From Salinarimonas soli (GTDB taxonomy: Bacteria > Pseudomonadota > Alphaproteobacteria > Rhizobiales > Beijerinckiaceae), in contig NZ_VUOA01000040.1 in assembly GCF_008386575.1 (NCBI RefSeq), positions 180,293 through 225,187 of the forward strand: 44,895 nucleotides of DNA, written 5' to 3'. Below the pieces are notes generated by a model. It searched no databases and was not told where the DNA came from. It saw only the letters and a program-made list of their open reading frames with translations. Of this stretch, positions 34,225 through 41,697 are shown in pieces. The position numbers and the translations under genes were made by a program. Within the stretch, counting starts at the first letter, position 1. Each line of letters starts with the position of its first letter.

Positions 34225-34683
34225 ATGCCTTACCTGAACACGATCCGCCGCGGCGCCCTCATGCTCGCGGCCGCCACCGCCCTCTCGGCCTGCACCACGG
34301 CCACGGGCCAGCCCTCGGCGGTGCCCGCCGCGGCCGGCACGGGCGTGCTCGCCGGGGGGCTGCTCGGCGCGGCCATCACGGGCGACGCGCGCGGCGCGGC
34401 GGTGGGCGCGCTCATCGGCGGCGCGGCGGGCCTCGCCATCGGCGCGGCGATCGATCAGGCCAACATGGAAGCCGCCCTGCGCAACCAGGCCGTCTCCCGC
34501 GTCGACAACGACGGCACCCAGATCACGAGCCGCCCCGTGCGCACCTATCGCCGCGGCAAGGACGAGATCCGCGTCGTGCGCGCCACCGCCCGCAAGCCCT
34601 CGGGCGAGACCACCACGACCACTAAGGAATACCGCCTGGTGCGCGACACCAGCGGCCAGGTCGCCTCGGCCGAGGTGCTCTGA
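34225..34683 (+). CDS. Glycine-zipper lipoprotein
   Basis: 152-residue predicted lipoprotein. The signal peptide ends with a lipobox-like LSAC (Cys about residue 23). A glycine-zipper region follows (about 39-75): GTGVLAGGLLGAAITGDARG and GALIGGAAGLAIGAAI, typical of glycine-zipper 2TM proteins such as the SlyB/OsmB-like group that insert in or line the outer membrane. The C-terminal half is soluble, charged and beta-rich (RTYRRGKDEIRVVRA, KEYRLVRD). It lies between the paired OmpA/CsgG-like genes and the large exported protein, so it may be the outer-membrane part of the same assembly. That role is inference. Confidence 0.85.
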   Translation: MPYLNTIRRGALMLAAATALSACTTATGQPSAVPAAAGTGVLAGGLLGAAITGDARGAAVGALIGGAAGLAIGAAIDQANMEAALRNQAVSRVDNDGTQITSRPVRTYRRGKDEIRVVRATARKPSGETTTTTKEYRLVRDTSGQVASAEVL

Positions 34684-34692
34684 TCCCCGGCC

Positions 34693-34717
34693 GTCCCGTC
34701 CCCGCCCGGGACGGGAC
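34693..34717 (+). terminator. Perfect 10-bp hairpin between lipoprotein and large exported-protein genes
   Basis: GTCCCGTCCC (34693-34702) pairs exactly with GGGACGGGAC (34708-34717) around CGCCC. No T-run follows, so it may pause polymerase, stabilise the upstream mRNA end, or terminate weakly. It precedes the start of the next gene by about 25 bases. Confidence 0.45.
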
Positions 34718-34742
34718 CCCTCCGGCGCCGATGGTGAGGACC

Positions 34743-36602
34743 ATGCGCAAGACCCTGTTCCGAACCGCGCTCGCCGCGGCCCTCCTCGTCGGCGGCGCTC
34801 CCGCCGCCCTGGCCCAGACCGGCACGTGGTACGAGGCCCTCGACCCGATCGGGTCGGGGGTGCGGGAATTGTGGCGCCGCGTCTCCGACAAGGCGGCGGA
34901 CGGCCGGGGCTGCCGGCTGCCTCAGGGCGCCGTGCGGGTCTACTCGCGCGGCCTCGACGAGCGCACCAGCGCCATCGCGGGCGACGACCGGGTGGTGTTC
35001 AACAACCTCATCGAGGAGAACGTGGCCCGCCTGCCGGGCGTGCGGCTCCTCAGCCTCGGCGAATTGGGCCAGGTGCTCCAGGTCGCCGAGGAATCGGGGC
35101 GCTCCCTCGACGTCCAGGGCATCGTGCGCGAGCGCCTGGAGAGCGTCGACGTCCAAATCTTCGCCACCGTCACCAACCGGGGGCTCGACTACCAGCTCGA
35201 CCTGCGGGCCGTGATCGGCGCCTTCGAGTGCACGGAAGCCGTGGGCATCCAGATCCCGCCCCACATGATCCCGCGCCAGTTCTATCCGCCCGAGCGCCTG
35301 TTCACGATGGCGGCGGGCGACCTGCTGCGCCGCGACGCGGACGGGCTGCATGCAAGCCGCCCAGGCGAGGTGCGGGTTCTCCTGCGCCGCGCCGAGATCG
35401 GCGGGCGCGAGGCGGATCCGGCCATGGCGAGCCGCATCGAGCGCTTCCTGCGCACGGGGCTTCGCGACGCCGACCAGGAGACGGGCAACGTGGCGCGCCG
35501 CGACTTCGTGGTCGCCCGCTACGTGCCCGACGCCGCGCCCTCCGAGGACGCCTGGATCGCCGACGTGAAGCTCCTGCCCCTGCGCGAGGGGCTGCGCCTG
35601 GAGATCGACCTCACCCGTCCCGGCGGCCAGGCGATCAACCGCGAGGGCCTCGTCGACGACACCCGCCTGGCGCTCAGCCCCGAGGACCTCTCGGCCGCCC
35701 GCAGCACCCGCACGGGAGCGGGCTTCAGCGCGGCGCTCGAGCTCGCCGTGGACCTGCGCCCGCGCCAGCTCCACGACCGGGTCGGCGGCACGGAGGCCCG
35801 CAAGTCCTACGCCTTCCGCCTCGACGCCCCGAAGGTCGTCGAGATCGACGTGACCGAGCGCTCGGCGGAGGGCTTGCGCTACGTGCTGCGCCGGGTGCCC
35901 GGCCAGACGGTGAAGGCCTTCTTCAACCCGCCGCAGCGCCCCCTCCTGTCGCGCTACCGCCTGGAGCCCGGCACCTACGTGGTGGACGTCGAGAGCCCGA
36001 CCCGCTCAGGGATCGACTTCTCGCTCCAGATGCGGGCCGGTGCCGAGCCCCTCGATCCGCTCCCGCCCGGGCGCCCCTTGCGCTCCTTCGGCGACTGGAT
36101 CGTGGGCGTGGTGGGCGAGGGCCCGCTTCGCGAGTGCTACGCCATGACCGTGGCGCAGGACCAGTCCCCCGCCGGTTGGCGGGCGCAGCGCCCCGTGCTG
36201 CAGTTCATCGTGACCCCCCGCGGCGCCGCCGTGCGCCACCTCTTCGACCGCGCCGCCGACTATCGTCCCGGCCGGGCGACCGCCGAGATCATGGAGCCGT
36301 CGGGCCGGGTCACCGAGCTGCCGCTCAGCTTCCATGACGGGCGGCTCGCCACCGTGGAGGCCTGCCCCGACGGGCGCGGCATGTGCATGGTCAACGAGAC
36401 CGTGCGGGCGCTCACCTTCGGCTCCCGCCTCGCGGTGCTCGGCACCACGCCTGGCGGCAAGCCCGCGGCGGTGTCCTATTCCCTGCGCGGCTACCAGTCG
36501 GCCATCGCCGCCATGGCGGCGGCCTGCGAGAACCGCGAGATCGCGGGGCTCCTGGTGTGGGGCCCGCAGCGGACCTCGGCCCGCACCGGCTACGCGCGCT
36601 AG
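34743..36602 (+). CDS. Large exported protein: CsgG-like N-terminal region and IalB-like C-terminal domain
   Basis: 619-residue exported protein; signal peptide about 1-25 (ending ALAQT). Residues ~55-175 hold NNLIEENVARLPGVRLLSLG, RSLDVQGIVRERLESVDVQI and YQLDLRAVIGAFECTEAVG, again like a CsgG/LpoB-type fold. The middle (~340-430) is beta-rich with YRLEPGTYVVDVESP, resembling a pre-peptidase-type beta sandwich. The C-terminal part (~445-600) has FGDWIVGV, EACPDGRGMCMV with paired Cys, and VSYSLRGYQSAIAAM, like the invasion-associated locus B (IalB) family. I chose the ATG at 34743, with GAGG just upstream, over the ATG 12 bases earlier. No enzyme motif is seen. This combination is not one I recognise. 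Confidence 0.85.
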   Translation: MRKTLFRTALAAALLVGGAPAALAQTGTWYEALDPIGSGVRELWRRVSDKAADGRGCRLPQGAVRVYSRGLDERTSAIAGDDRVVFNNLIEENVARLPGVRLLSLGELGQVLQVAEESGRSLDVQGIVRERLESVDVQIFATVTNRGLDYQLDLRAVIGAFECTEAVGIQIPPHMIPRQFYPPERLFTMAAGDLLRRDADGLHASRPGEVRVLLRRAEIGGREADPAMASRIERFLRTGLRDADQETGNVARRDFVVARYVPDAAPSEDAWIADVKLLPLREGLRLEIDLTRPGGQAINREGLVDDTRLALSPEDLSAARSTRTGAGFSAALELAVDLRPRQLHDRVGGTEARKSYAFRLDAPKVVEIDVTERSAEGLRYVLRRVPGQTVKAFFNPPQRPLLSRYRLEPGTYVVDVESPTRSGIDFSLQMRAGAEPLDPLPPGRPLRSFGDWIVGVVGEGPLRECYAMTVAQDQSPAGWRAQRPVLQFIVTPRGAAVRHLFDRAADYRPGRATAEIMEPSGRVTELPLSFHDGRLATVEACPDGRGMCMVNETVRALTFGSRLAVLGTTPGGKPAAVSYSLRGYQSAIAAMAAACENREIAGLLVWGPQRTSARTGYAR

Positions 36603-36638
36603 CGCCGCCGTCCCGCTCCGCCAGCGCCCCGAGGCCCC

Positions 36639-38060
36639 ATGTTCGTTCCCATCGACGAGAGGATCCGCACCGAGCTCGCGAGCGTGGCGGCCGGCCGCAA
36701 CCTGTCGCGGAGCGAGGCCGGATGGCTCGCCCGGGCGCTCACGGGCGCCGTCCGCCCGAACCGGGACGCACCGCTCCTCGATCTCGCGCGCGGCCTCGCG
36801 GTCCTCGGGCGCCTCGACGGCGCGGGCGACCAGCGGGCGCTCGTGGCGCGGGTCTTCGATCCCGCGCTCGCCCGGCCCGCGGCCCTGGCTGCCCTCCTCG
36901 ATCAGGCGCCGCCCGGCGCGCTCGCCCGGGACGGGCGGGGCGTGATCCTCCCCGGCTGGGACCGGCCGCTCGCCCTCACGGTCCTGGCGCGGTCGCTGGG
37001 GCTCGCCGAGATCGTGGCCCTCGTGGACGGATCGAGCCTCCTGCCGGACCTCGTCTCGGCCCTGCGGCAGGTCACGGACGATTCCAGCGTCCCTGCGGTC
37101 GAGGATGCCGGCCGGGCGCTGGCCCGTGCCCTGCATGCCTGGCGCATGCGCTGCCTGCCTTTCGCCGCGGTCGAGCGCGGCCTGCGGCGTCTTGCGACGC
37201 TCGGGGCCGAGCCCGGCGCCCTCGACGACGCGGCGATCCTCGACCTGTTCTGCGCCGAGATCCGGGCGGGCGAGCGCCCCGTCTTCCACAGCCTCGTGCG
37301 CCTCGTCGCCACCCTGGAGCGCGCCCGCCGCCACGGCCTCGACCTGCACCGCCTGAGCCAGGCGATGCCCCTCGACGCCGCGCCCGAGGTCGAGGCAGCG
37401 CTTGCCGACATCGCGGGCGGGGACGAGGCCTCCCTCGAGGAGCGCCTGGGCCGGGTGCCGGCGCGGCCCAAATGCCTCACGGGCGTCGAGCGGCGCCACC
37501 TTGAGGCGGTGGTCGCGCTTGATCCGCTCCACCGCACCCGTCCGCTCACCGCCCTGCGGGCGCTTGCCTTCGAGCCGGTGCAGTCGGGCATCCTCAACCG
37601 GCAGCGCCGGGGCTCGGGCGGCGCCGGGGTCGCGGCGCGCACGGCCTGCGCGGAGGCCCGCCCCTATCCGGACCTCACGGCGGCCACCGCTGCGCTCCAC
37701 GGCCACCTGCGCGACCTCCTGCGCATCGCCCTGGCCCTGCGTGTCGAGGGCTGCGGCGCCGCGCCCGACGATCCCCGGGCGGGGGCCGCCGTGCAGGAGG
37801 GGCGGCGCGCCCTGAAGGCCATGCGCCGCGAGGGCTTCGACGCCCGGCCGGACGATCTGCGGGCCGCCTTCGAGGGCATGGACGAGTGCCTTGCGGATCT
37901 CGCGGGCGCGCTCGACGACGCGCTCGCCCGCATCGCCGCCCTCGACGAGGCGGCGCCGCTCGAATCCCGCTTCGAGGCCGACCGGACCGTGTTCGCCGGC
38001 CTGTTCGCGCAACTCTACGCCGACCCCAGCGTCCAGGAGGCTCCCCATGGCATCCCTTGA
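36639..38060 (+). CDS. Cytoplasmic alpha-helical protein of unknown function
   Basis: 473 residues, predicted almost entirely helical, Ala/Leu/Arg-rich, with no signal peptide or membrane segment. I do not recognise a family. Several helices contain paired Arg/Asp patterns (RHGLDLHRLSQAMPLD, RRALKAMRREGFDARPDD). These are reminiscent of helical-repeat or scaffold proteins, without a clear repeat period. A GAGG site precedes the ATG. It follows the IalB-like protein by 36 bases and overlaps the next gene by 14 bases, so it belongs to the same transcription unit. It may connect the envelope proteins with the cyclase, but that is only inferred from gene order. Confidence 0.8.
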   Translation: MFVPIDERIRTELASVAAGRNLSRSEAGWLARALTGAVRPNRDAPLLDLARGLAVLGRLDGAGDQRALVARVFDPALARPAALAALLDQAPPGALARDGRGVILPGWDRPLALTVLARSLGLAEIVALVDGSSLLPDLVSALRQVTDDSSVPAVEDAGRALARALHAWRMRCLPFAAVERGLRRLATLGAEPGALDDAAILDLFCAEIRAGERPVFHSLVRLVATLERARRHGLDLHRLSQAMPLDAAPEVEAALADIAGGDEASLEERLGRVPARPKCLTGVERRHLEAVVALDPLHRTRPLTALRALAFEPVQSGILNRQRRGSGGAGVAARTACAEARPYPDLTAATAALHGHLRDLLRIALALRVEGCGAAPDDPRAGAAVQEGRRALKAMRREGFDARPDDLRAAFEGMDECLADLAGALDDALARIAALDEAAPLESRFEADRTVFAGLFAQLYADPSVQEAPHGIP

Positions 38061-38595
38061 GCCCCGCACCGTGACCCCCCGCGATATCGCGGCCGCCCAT
38101 CTGGCCCGCACCCTCGCCGAGGACGCCCACGCGGTCGATCCCGACCGCGAGGCGGTCCTTGGCCTCCATGAGCTGATCGCGCACGCCGACCGCGTGCCGG
38201 GGGGCCCCGTGTCGCTGCGGCTGGAGCGGGCGTTCCGGACGGATCCGGCGGTCCAGGCGCGCTACCGGCGGGTGCTGGCGGCGCTCGGCGTCGGCCATTC
38301 GCCTGCCGCGCTCGCCGCCTCCACCGGGCCGACGCTCACCCGCGAGGTCGGGCCCTACAGCCTGTCCCTGCACGAGGACGGCGCGGGCACGAGCGCGGCG
38401 CTCCTCATCGCCGGCCCCATGAGCCCGCGCCCGCCCCGCGCCATCGAGGTGCATCTGTCCGGCGAGGAGGTGCGGGTGGCCCTGCCCGACCCGATCGGCA
38501 CTCGCATCGCCATCCTCCTCGACCCCGCCCGCCCCGACACGGGCGCCCTCGACCGGCTGCTCCGGCGCCCGGCCGCCGAGATCTTCCTGGTCTGA
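38047..38595 (+). CDS. Small cytoplasmic protein of unknown function
   Basis: 182 residues. The first half is helical (AAAHLARTLAEDAHAVDPDR, RLERAFRTDPAVQARYRRVL). The second half is beta-rich (EVGPYSLSLHED, EVHLSGEEVRVALPD), ending in a hydrophobic EIFLV. I do not recognise a family, and there is no signal peptide. The start overlaps the end of the helical-protein gene by 14 bases and has a very good AGGAGG site. The stop is followed by only three bases before the cyclase start. This tight packing suggests all three products work together, perhaps as cyclase partners; that is inference. Confidence 0.8.
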   Translation: MASLEPRTVTPRDIAAAHLARTLAEDAHAVDPDREAVLGLHELIAHADRVPGGPVSLRLERAFRTDPAVQARYRRVLAALGVGHSPAALAASTGPTLTREVGPYSLSLHEDGAGTSAALLIAGPMSPRPPRAIEVHLSGEEVRVALPDPIGTRIAILLDPARPDTGALDRLLRRPAAEIFLV

Positions 38596-38598
38596 TCC

Positions 38599-40629
38599 AT
38601 GCGCGCGCTCTTCGTCATCCCCACCACTGGCGGCCCTGTCGTCATCCGGCGGATCCTGCGCCGGGACCTGCCGCTCTCCCTCGTGGTCGCCGACGGCGAC
38701 TACCGCCCCCTGCCGGTCTCGGAGGATTACAGCCGGCTCGTCGCCGCCGACGGTCCCGTGGCGGGGGTGCTGGGGCGGGAGGCGGCGGGCTGCTTCGAGC
38801 TGCGCCTCGACCGGGCCTTCGAGAGCGGCCGCAGCTGGGAGTTCCCCGTGGCGCTCGCCCACGCCGCGCATGCCGCGGGCTGGGACCTCGTGGACGATCC
38901 GGCCCAGGCCGAGCGCCTCGTCATCGCGACGGGTGCCCTCGACCGGGACCTGCGCCTCGTGCCGGCCGACTATTCCCTCACCCTCAAGGCGGAGCGCATG
39001 ACCGACCTCGTGCGCGCCGCGCTCGGAGCCGGCGCCCGCGTCGCGGCCTTCATCCCCGGCGGCGATCCCGGCGTCGAGCTGGCCCAGAGCCGGCTTCGCG
39101 CCCTGCTCGGCACGGGCGACCACCTCACGCCCATCGTCGTCACCCTCGGGGAAGCGCTCGCCGCCCTGCGGCTCGCGCCCGATCCGGTCAGCAAGACCGT
39201 CGCGAAACGCCCCGCCGCCATCGAACCGGAGTCCAAAGCCGTGAAGCGCAAGATCGCCGCCATCGTGGCCGCCGACGTTTACGGCTATTCGCGCATGATG
39301 GCGGAGGACGAGGAGGGGACGCTGCGCCGCCTCAACGCCTGCCGCCAGGTCTTCGACGAGTTCGTGAGCCGCTCGGGCGGGCGCATCTTCAACACCGCCG
39401 GCGATTCGGTGATGTGCGAGTTCGAGAGCGCCGTGGAGGCGGTGCGCTGCGCCGTCGACATCCAGGAGGCCCTGCGCAGCCGCGGCTCCGACATCGAGGC
39501 CTCCAAGCGCCTCCTGTTCCGCATCGGCATCTCCATCGGCGACGTGGTGGAGCGCAACGGCGACCTCTTAGGGGACGGCGTCAACGTGGCTGCGCGCCTG
39601 GAGAGCATCGCGGAGCCCGGCGGCATCGTGGTCTCGCGCTCCGTGCACGAAGCGGTGTCGAACAAGGTCTCGGTGATGTTCCAGGACCTCGGGGCCCGGG
39701 AGGTGAAGAACCTCGCCCCCGTCCACGCCTTCGCCATCGCCTCCCCCGCAGCCCGGGTCGCGGCGGCCGAGGAGGCGGCGCGCACCGCGCTCGCGGCCTC
39801 CAAGATCGCGGCGCCCCCGCCGGCTCCCGCCCCCGCATCTCCCCCGAAGCTCGCGCGGGCCTTGCCTGTCCCGGCCATGGCGGCGGGCGTGGCGCTCCTC
39901 GTCGCAGCGGGCGCAGGCGGCTGGTTCATGCTCGCCAAGCCCGGTGCCAGCCCCGCAGCGCCCCCGGCGGCCGTCGTAGCCGCGGCGCCGCCGACTGCGC
40001 CCCGCACCGAGGCGCCTCCGGCCGCCCCGGTTCAGGCCGCTCCCGTCCAGGCGGCCGTGCCGGCCATGCCCCTGCCGAGCCCGCCCGCCCCGGCTCCCGT
40101 CGCGCTGCCGGCCGCCCCGCCCGCGGCCATGATGGCGGCGGTGCCCTCGCCCGGCGCCGTGCCGCCCCCGCCGCCCGTGGCCGAGACGCCGATCGCCATC
40201 GAGGAGCTGCGCGCCGCTCCCGGGCGCGCCTGCGCCGATCTCGTCTTCGGCGGCGTCCAGCCCGCCCGCATGCCGGTGGCCCTGCGCGAGGACGGCAGCC
40301 CCGTCTCGTCGCATCCCTCGGGGCTGTGCGGCCTTGCCATCCGCGTGACGCCCGGCGGCGAACGGGTGGGCTTCCGCCTCGATCCGGCCCTCGTCGCGGC
40401 CGGGATCGTGTCGGGCACGCAGCCGGGCCCGGCCGCGGGCGAGCTCTCTGTGGCGACCGTAATGTTCCGCCAGACCGGCAAGCTCCCCCCCCGCCATGCC
40501 ATCGAGCTCGTCGACCACAGGGTGAGCCCGCCCGCGACCCGCCGCCTCGTGCACGACATCGGCGCCGGGGCCACCGCCGCCCCGGGCCTCAACCGCCTGG
40601 CCCAGCCCATTGGGCTGCCGGTGCGCTGA
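38599..40629 (+). CDS. Class III adenylate/guanylate cyclase with N-terminal extra domain and outward C-terminal domain
   Basis: 676 residues. Residues 1-~200 form a separate domain of unknown function (begins MRALFVIPTTGGPVVIRR). The cyclase domain (~215-380) has AADVYGYSR with metal ligand Asp226, NTAGDSV with Asp269, and GDGVNVAARLE with Asn329 and Arg333, so it looks active; it is closest to cyclases common in Hyphomicrobiales. A single membrane segment lies at about 421-446, then a long Pro/Ala linker (to about 530) and a C-terminal domain (~531-676) with two Cys (CADLVF, LCGLAI) that would face the periplasm. The product is probably cAMP; the ligand sensed outside is unknown. It is last in a tight four-gene run. 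Confidence 0.9.
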   Translation: MRALFVIPTTGGPVVIRRILRRDLPLSLVVADGDYRPLPVSEDYSRLVAADGPVAGVLGREAAGCFELRLDRAFESGRSWEFPVALAHAAHAAGWDLVDDPAQAERLVIATGALDRDLRLVPADYSLTLKAERMTDLVRAALGAGARVAAFIPGGDPGVELAQSRLRALLGTGDHLTPIVVTLGEALAALRLAPDPVSKTVAKRPAAIEPESKAVKRKIAAIVAADVYGYSRMMAEDEEGTLRRLNACRQVFDEFVSRSGGRIFNTAGDSVMCEFESAVEAVRCAVDIQEALRSRGSDIEASKRLLFRIGISIGDVVERNGDLLGDGVNVAARLESIAEPGGIVVSRSVHEAVSNKVSVMFQDLGAREVKNLAPVHAFAIASPAARVAAAEEAARTALAASKIAAPPPAPAPASPPKLARALPVPAMAAGVALLVAAGAGGWFMLAKPGASPAAPPAAVVAAAPPTAPRTEAPPAAPVQAAPVQAAVPAMPLPSPPAPAPVALPAAPPAAMMAAVPSPGAVPPPPPVAETPIAIEELRAAPGRACADLVFGGVQPARMPVALREDGSPVSSHPSGLCGLAIRVTPGGERVGFRLDPALVAAGIVSGTQPGPAAGELSVATVMFRQTGKLPPRHAIELVDHRVSPPATRRLVHDIGAGATAAPGLNRLAQPIGLPVR

Positions 40630-40632
40630 CGG

Positions 40633-41298
40633 TCAGAGAAAGGCCGCGACCTCGTCGAGGCCCTTCTTGCCGATGGCGGGCACCATGCAGCCCGGGGCCG
40701 GGCGCCCGGCGACGAGGAGGATCACGGGCTTCTCGTTCTCGGGCCGCCCGCAGATCTCGTTGAGGAATCCCATGGGGGCCGGCGTGTGGGTCAGCGTGCT
40801 CAGGCCCGCATGGTGCAGGGCCGCGATGAGGAAGCCCGTGGCGATCCCGACCGATTCGGGCGCGTAATAGTGCTTCACCCGGCGTTCCCCGGGCCCGATG
40901 CCCCAGCGCTGCTGGAAGATCACGACGAGCCAGGGCGCGGTCTCCAGGAACGGCTTCTCCCAGTCGGTGCCCAGCACGCTCAGCGCCTCCAGCCATTCCT
41001 CGCCCGCGCGGCCCTCGTAGAACGCCCGCTCCTCCTCCTCGGCCGCCACCCGGATGCGCGCCTTGATGGCGGGATCGCCGATCGCGACGAAGCTCCAGGG
41101 CTGCTGGTTGGCGCCCGAGGGCGCCCCGCCCGCCGTGCGGATGGCGCTCTCGATGACCGCGCGGGGCACGGGCTCGGGCGAGAAGTCGCGCACCGTGCGC
41201 CTGCGCCGCATCGTCGCCTCGAAGGCGGCGGCACGGGCCAGCATCGCCTCGTCGGAGACGGGCTCGCAGGCGAGGGGCACGAAACCGGGGGCGTTCAT
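40633..41298 (-). CDS. Nitroreductase family protein
   Basis: FMN-dependent oxidoreductase family protein of 221 residues. The FMN-binding Arg cluster RRRRTVRDFS (about 31-40), the APSGANQQPW motif (about 59-68) and the C-terminal flavin-contact region PMGFLNEICGRPENEKP are visible. It resembles the branch that includes iodotyrosine deiodinase-like proteins, in which EKP near the end is typical. The physiological substrate is unknown. The gene converges with the cyclase gene, with only three bases between the two stop codons. Upstream, a 399-base gap with repeats separates it from divergent polA. Confidence 0.92.
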   Translation of the reverse strand: MNAPGFVPLACEPVSDEAMLARAAAFEATMRRRRTVRDFSPEPVPRAVIESAIRTAGGAPSGANQQPWSFVAIGDPAIKARIRVAAEEEERAFYEGRAGEEWLEALSVLGTDWEKPFLETAPWLVVIFQQRWGIGPGERRVKHYYAPESVGIATGFLIAALHHAGLSTLTHTPAPMGFLNEICGRPENEKPVILLVAGRPAPGCMVPAIGKKGLDEVAAFL

Positions 41299-41367
41299 GA
41301 AGGGCGTCTCCTGATCCGGCCGGCAGGGTAGGGCGGCGCGCCCGCTTTGTCATGCGGGCGCCCCCAC

Positions 41368-41558
41368 CTCTCCCCGCGGGCGGGGAGAGGGCTCCGGCTG
41401 CGGACCGGCAGCCGGAGCGAGCGAACGCCAGTGAGCGGGGATGAGGGGGTCTGGACGGTTGAGCTCCATCGGAGGCCCCCCTCACCCTCGCGCTGCCGCG
41501 CTCGCCTCAAGCCCCGGCAAGGGGGCTTGAGGCCCTCTCCCCGCGCGGCGGGGAGAGG
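41368..41558. repeat. Facing pair of REP-like double-hairpin elements (copies B and C)
   Basis: Two copies of the 62-145 element face each other: 41368-41450 (minus orientation) and 41476-41558 (plus). Each has the conserved hairpin CTCTCCCCGC/GCGGGGAGAG and a second hairpin. The second stem is GCTCCGGCTG/CAGCCGGAGC (41391-41400/41409-41418) in B and GCCTCAAGCCCC/GGGGCTTGAGGC in C. The stems differ but pairing is kept. They occupy most of the 399-base gap between nitroreductase and polA, and the polA promoter must lie in or after them. Confidence 0.7.
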
Positions 41559-41697
41559 TGATGCGCCCCGGGGAGGGGAGGCACGCAGCGGGACCGGGGA
41601 TGGCCCGAACGGTCGCATGGGCTGGCGGTTGAAGCGGGTGCGGCTTATCCCTTAGGTCTGTTCGCGCCCTAGCCCCCGCCCGGCGCCGGAGTCTCGC

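Noticed and set aside
36006-38111. Minus-strand open frame of 701 codons opposite the IalB-like and helical-protein genes
   Set aside because: Low-complexity Arg/Gly/Ala translation. The plus-strand genes have ribosome sites, a signal peptide and operon spacing.
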